64,000 bases of DNA, taken from positions 16,556,001 through 16,620,000 of the forward strand of contig NC_090785.1 of assembly GCF_040054535.1 (NCBI RefSeq), in the 5' to 3' direction. Positions 58,140-64,000 of this stretch are shown one piece after another; within the stretch, counting starts at the first letter, position 1; each line of letters starts with the position of its first letter. Under the pieces are notes generated by a model that made no database searches, had not been told where the DNA came from, and was given only the letters and a program-made list of their open reading frames with translations. A program made the translations under genes and the position numbers. Origin of the DNA: Antennarius striatus (taxonomy: Eukaryota; Chordata; Actinopteri; Lophiiformes; Antennariidae).

Positions 58140-61100
58140 GGTAGATAAAGTGAACGGGACAGGAATTAATTCTTAAACATTGATTTCACACTGGGAAACT
58201 TAAGATCAAGATCAGTTGTTTGCAGAACTTTGATTAGCAATCACTGTACTAATAGGAGTATTGCTATCATGGTCCTTCACTTCTCTCTTTTTTCCCTCTC
58301 TCCCCTTTCCCACCTTTCCCCAGTCTCTAGTCCTATTCACATAGCATTTTTAACCCTGGCCCGATCCATTACTTCTAGCTAGTTGTTCTCTGTGAACTCA
58401 AGGAAAGTGTCTTTAACTCCGTTTTATGTACCGGTAGCATTGGCCGTTAGTTACATCATGGCCAGTGGCCACTGACTGGTCAATGCTCATGGAATATTCT
58501 GCACAAATCAAAAGCCATGTCCCCGATGTGACTTTTTTATAATTGCTGTACTGTGGATGTGTAGGCCTTCCTGATGAGACAACTGTAGAAGACTTCACCA
58601 CCTCAGTTTCATGTGGTGTCTGTTTATCCTGAGGAGGTACTATCCCACAATGAAAAGTAACTGGCAGAAAAGTACCTGATGCCATGCTGAGTTCATCTAT
58701 GTAAATCCAGTAGGACACAGTGGAAACAAGTAATTTGTTCCACTTCTGTGACAGATACAGAGGCAGTTACTGCTGAAACGTGGTGGGGGAAGGTTGGGGC
58801 AGTAACATTTTTGACATTATTTTGTGTGTGTCTGAACTGAACTACCCATACACAAGCCAATAGCAACTGGCAGCTAACTACCAAGAAGAAAAATTGTAAA
58901 TGTCATGTGACATTTGGGGGTTCTTTATTATCCAGGAAGGACAGCAGAACAGGACCCACCCAACAACCACCTTCTTGACATTGCTGGTTATGAATAAACT
59001 GAGTTTTAAACTCTTAATTCTTAATATCTTTTTTTGCTGCCGTGTAATTTTATTCTGTCTTTTTGCTTCTCAGAATTTTAATCTGATTCATTAAGTATTT
59101 CTCAACTTCCCAGGTTATATTATCTCTTTGCCCTTTAGCTTGCTGACCCCAGCTGCACTCTTACTGCTCCCCACTCTCTCCCTTTCTCTAGCTCTCTATA
59201 TATACAGTATACTGTGTATACTGTACGTGTGTGTGTGTTTCATTTAAGGGCCAAAAGCTCATGTTTTACAACAAACAACCATGAAAAAATTGGTGGAACT
59301 GCAACGATGGCCTTTTCCCCTCTCAGTCCCTGCCCTCCCCACCACTTCCTCCATCCCACACCCCCTGGGGAATTTGTGAAGATAAGGATTGAACATCTCC
59401 GGATGCCACTTTGCATAAATGTTTAATAGCAGGGAAAACATTAGCAGTCATTAAAGCAGTAATTTAGGCCTAGACGGCATCAACAGGCAAGCTACTTCCA
59501 CACTGGAATAACACCATTGAAACACAGTAATTAGCTTTGCTTTGATTGGACGGGATACTGGGCGTAGAGAATGTGTTTGCATGTCTGTGTGTGTTCATTT
59601 GCATGTGTATAAACACACATGCAAACGTGCGTGCACATAGTAAAGGAGGATGCACTTTTTTGTGTTTGCCTTCCTTGTAAATAGCTCACGCCTGCACGCT
59701 AGTCACAATTGATCGTCTATTCCCAGCGTGGGTGCTCTCGAGATTGATTGCATTTGAACGTGTGGACACACAACCAGTATGTGCATAAGTTGTTGAATGA
59801 CATTTATCATTGTTTAGGAAAGTGTTTAACATTGGCCTGAGGAGGTCAAACATTGCCTCGGACTTCCCCAAGGAAGCTGATGTTGTCCTATGCCATCATC
59901 CATGTCCTGTGAGCCTCTCCCTCCCTTTAATTCCCCCTAAATGCAAGACTCTAACCTTTCTATCTTCCTGGGACCTCTGGGACAGTAGCCTGCATTCTTT
60001 TTCATTAAAGTGCTATGATAGCAATATGGCTGTGAGGGGGGATGATATGTTTTGCTTTTTCCACTGGCATCAAAAATCGTTAGGAGAGCAAAGAGGTCAG
60101 TCAGGCTCGTAGCCGGCTTTTAATGGGTCCTTAAAGCTAAACCCCAGGGATGGGTAGACACATACACACAAACACACAAAATACGGGGAGTATGGAACCA
60201 AGCTAAGCATTGTTCTCATTCCTACTCACTTTATTTCATACTTTTATTGTCATTCTCTCTCTTTCTCTATCCAAATAGCTGCAGTCTTTGATGTATTGCA
60301 AAGGACTCCTGCTGGAGCATCATCCCTATTCTACGAATCTAACTGATCTTTGGCTCTAGGTGAACCATGTTGGTGTCTTTCTTTATTCCACCCAGTCTTT
60401 TTCTTGTCATTCTTCAGAATGTCTCGGTCCCATTCAAAGACTATTTTAATCATGTTTCTGCCAGAATTTATTATTTATGTGTCAACATGGTAAACTCACA
60501 ACCTTTGACCTTTCCAGAGGGAGCACTTTTTATTTGTAGCGGCACCCTGCTGCATCTTTTCAATATGCTGATAGAAATTCTATGCAGTTTAATTAAGCGT
60601 ATTGAGTTTGCATCAGCAGTGGGGTGTTATATGACCAGCTGGATGTGCACACACACTCACATAAACATGCGCACAAGCTCACAAACACACTCCCGTGCGT
60701 GCACACTCCTATCCATCCCAGCTGACAGCTTGTTAATTGCCAGGGGGTTAACTGGAAGTGGTGGTGTAATTGCATCAGAGTTTTAATTTACCCTGGCCTC
60801 TTATTTATTTACCTAGCCGTAGATTTTAAAGCAGCATTAATCGTCTCAGTGTCAAGACGAAGCAGGGATAGACAGGTTTGATGTCAGTCCAGACTCAGTC
60901 CAGCCAAACCTGTAAATTGTTCAGTTTGAATTTGGAGAAAGAAATTGCATATACCATGCCAAACCATAATACACTGCTGCATATTTTCAAAGTAGAATAT
61001 TTAAACTCACTGAAAGAGAAGATAATAATTGAGTCAGTGCAATGTTCTTTAAGGCTCCAGGGTATTTTCCTCTTGAACTGCTGCAGGCTTTATAATCTAT

Positions 61101-61970
61101 GGAAGTATTAAATGAGCCTCTGCAATGCTGTGTTATTATCAATGTTTTGTGCAGCTGGATTATTCTAAAAAATGGTGTATATCTTTTATTATGAAGCCTT
61201 GACGCTTAAATGTGTGGCATTTTATGACTACATTGACTATTTTCCTCAACAAAGGGTATTTTTTAACTTCTGACCTTAGGGAAACAGAAAAGCAGGGAGG
61301 CCTTGATAAATGCATTTGACAGACAAGGTGCTGAATAGCATTGCTGCAGACGAGGCTTCGGTTAAAAACTTTGAAACAGGGAGAGCAGCTATGAAACAAT
61401 ATTTTGTAGTCTTGTTGATCAGAAAAAATGCCACATTAATTACAAATTTACTAAATAGTTTTTGTGCTTGGATTTCTTTTGTCACACTACAAAAAATATG
61501 AAGACATTTTTAGCTCCTATATTGCATGAGATGAAGTAAAAGATACAATCCTTCCACTCCTAATGTTTATTCCCCTAAAAACATATTCACACATTTGTGT
61601 AAATATGGTTTTGTGAGCATTTGCCCTTGACTGAGTTCATCTGTTGACCTGACAAATGAAGCTTAACAAGATATCGATTTAACGCTCACATTTGTGTTTG
61701 GATTTTCAATATAAAGGGTCACTTTAAAATGCAGTTTTATTGCACAACACAATCCCACAAAAGTACAGTATTATTAACACTTTCCAGCAGAGATTCCCAT
61801 GAATGGAATATTTGTTTCTGTAACATAAACTAGCTTTATTGTTATTTCCATGAATTTTGGCAAAATCAAATCCTCTTCACAACCACAAGCTACGTATTTT
61901 ATTCCCATCCCAGGTTTCCATTATAAGCCTCTCTGCTTGTGAGATCATTTGGGATCAGTCACGGAGACAG
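58138..61970. other. intergenic, possible non-coding conserved sequence
   Basis: No gene supported. Between about 59880 and 60870 the sequence is less AT-rich and non-repetitive, with many homeodomain-type TAAT cores (AATTAAGCG, GTTAATTGCC, GCATTAATCG). This may be a conserved non-coding element, but only comparison can tell. An extended pyrimidine stretch lies at 58280-58330. Confidence 0.4.
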
Positions 61971-62039
61971 CTGAGGCAACAGCTGGAAAAACCCCCCAAA
62001 AAATCAGCTCAAACTATCGGGAAACATCTCAAGGAAGCT

Positions 62040-62540
62040 CCCCATCCATACCCGGTTTGTTGAGGGCATTTTGAACACACAGAGGTACCAAGAAAAGAAC
62101 TGTCGGCTCATTGTTGCTCCGTGTGTCCACTGGTATCACCTCATGTTGCAGCATGATAATACATAGTCCCATGTTGCAAGGATTCCAGAATTCTTGGAAG
62201 CTGGAAACAGCTCAGTTCATACAAAGCTCCTTCCATTAGGAGCAGTGCCAGGCACACCTGTGGAATTACAAAGCTGTTTAATCAGCTCTGTTATGAGGGT
62301 GTCACTGTGTTGAAGAGTGGTGGGAATGCAACCTCCTTTACAATTTACAACATCTATGTCATTGTGTTGTGTGGTGAAACTGCCCATTTTAGAGTGATGT
62401 TGTGACAATCCCAACACACACCTGTGTGATGACCATGTTCTTCAGTCAGCATCTTGACATGCTGTACCTATCAGGTGTACAGATTTTGAAGCGAATGCAA
62501 TTTTTGAATGAATAGACCAAGCAAAAAAAAAAAGGCATTA
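62040..62540 (+). pseudogene. Tc1-like transposase relic
   Basis: In one plus frame 62141-62215 reads LQHDNT, stop, SHVARIPEFLEAGNSSV, matching the DDE segment of fish Tc1-like transposases (LQHDNARPHVAR...FLEA). It is preceded by a piece with FVEGILNTQRYQE (62057-62095). The non-coding sequence after it (62380-62495; TTTTAGAGTGA, CACACCTGTGTGATGACCATG, CAGCATCTTGACATGC) also follows the order of such elements. Terminal repeats were not found. Dead copy. Confidence 0.7.
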
Positions 62541-62736
62541 CCTCTATGTTTTTGCTGAGAATATGTTAAAAGGTTCCTTTATATTTGTCTGAGTTGTGCA
62601 GAGCTTCTGGTGTTGGATGTGCATCAGAATCACATAGAAGAGGAATGCTAGGAAATAGGATAAATTCCCAGAAACAGTCCAAATCTGCAACTTGAAGCCT
62701 TAAGCCTTTTTCTATCCTAGCTACTACCATAAACCT

Positions 62737-64000
<1,264 letters not shown>

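Overview
The window is vertebrate nuclear DNA, almost certainly from a teleost fish. The reasons are two spliced vertebrate genes with fish-like sequence, several repeat types typical of fish (RTE and L2 LINEs, DANA/Mermaid-like and V-SINE-like SINEs, hAT and Tc1 elements), and long CA, GA, TC and ATCC microsatellites. The species cannot be named from the sequence alone.

Only two genes are supported, both in the first 12.7 kb. At 2686-9783 (+) lies hmmr, the hyaluronan-mediated motility receptor (RHAMM), a spindle and centrosome coiled-coil protein. It can be modelled as 20 coding exons (about 1,035 aa) with consistent splice phases, behind a promoter carrying CRE, inverted CCAAT and CHR-like motifs. 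Tail to tail with it, at 10425-11374 (-), lies a two-coding-exon preproinsulin gene of 111 aa. It has all six cysteines but is divergent: Asp replaces Asn at A21, the B chain is extended, and the C-peptide is basic. It is probably the second teleost insulin gene (insb/ins2 type). The two polyadenylation signals are only about 220 bp apart.

From about 13 to 42 kb I find no convincing gene. The DNA is AT-rich and intergenic, with microsatellites, SINE fragments (16.3, 26.7 kb), a foldback element with telomere-like repeats and a nested SINE (19.1-19.8 kb), and an L2-like LINE 3' end (39.2 kb). The 42-57 kb part is a graveyard of nested transposons. It holds an RTE LINE (42.0-46.0 kb, minus) split by a hAT element with a perfect 8-bp target duplication, a LINE endonuclease fragment (49 kb), a decayed L2 (50 kb) followed by a pogo-like MITE (51.0 kb), a hAT element with a dead transposase and a SINE inside it (51.5-53.5 kb), and a second, 5'-truncated RTE copy (53.8-55.4 kb). 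One 208-codon ORF at 46.8-47.4 kb is unexplained. From 57 to 64 kb the DNA is mostly non-coding, with a Tc1-like transposase relic at 62 kb and a 170-bp pure TC tract. A few stretches (21.4, 60.5, 63.2 kb) look like possible conserved non-coding elements, but only an alignment could show this.

There is no operon-like or defence system here. The points of most interest are the divergent insulin gene and its putative promoter, the tight convergent arrangement with hmmr, and the datable nested transposon insertions.
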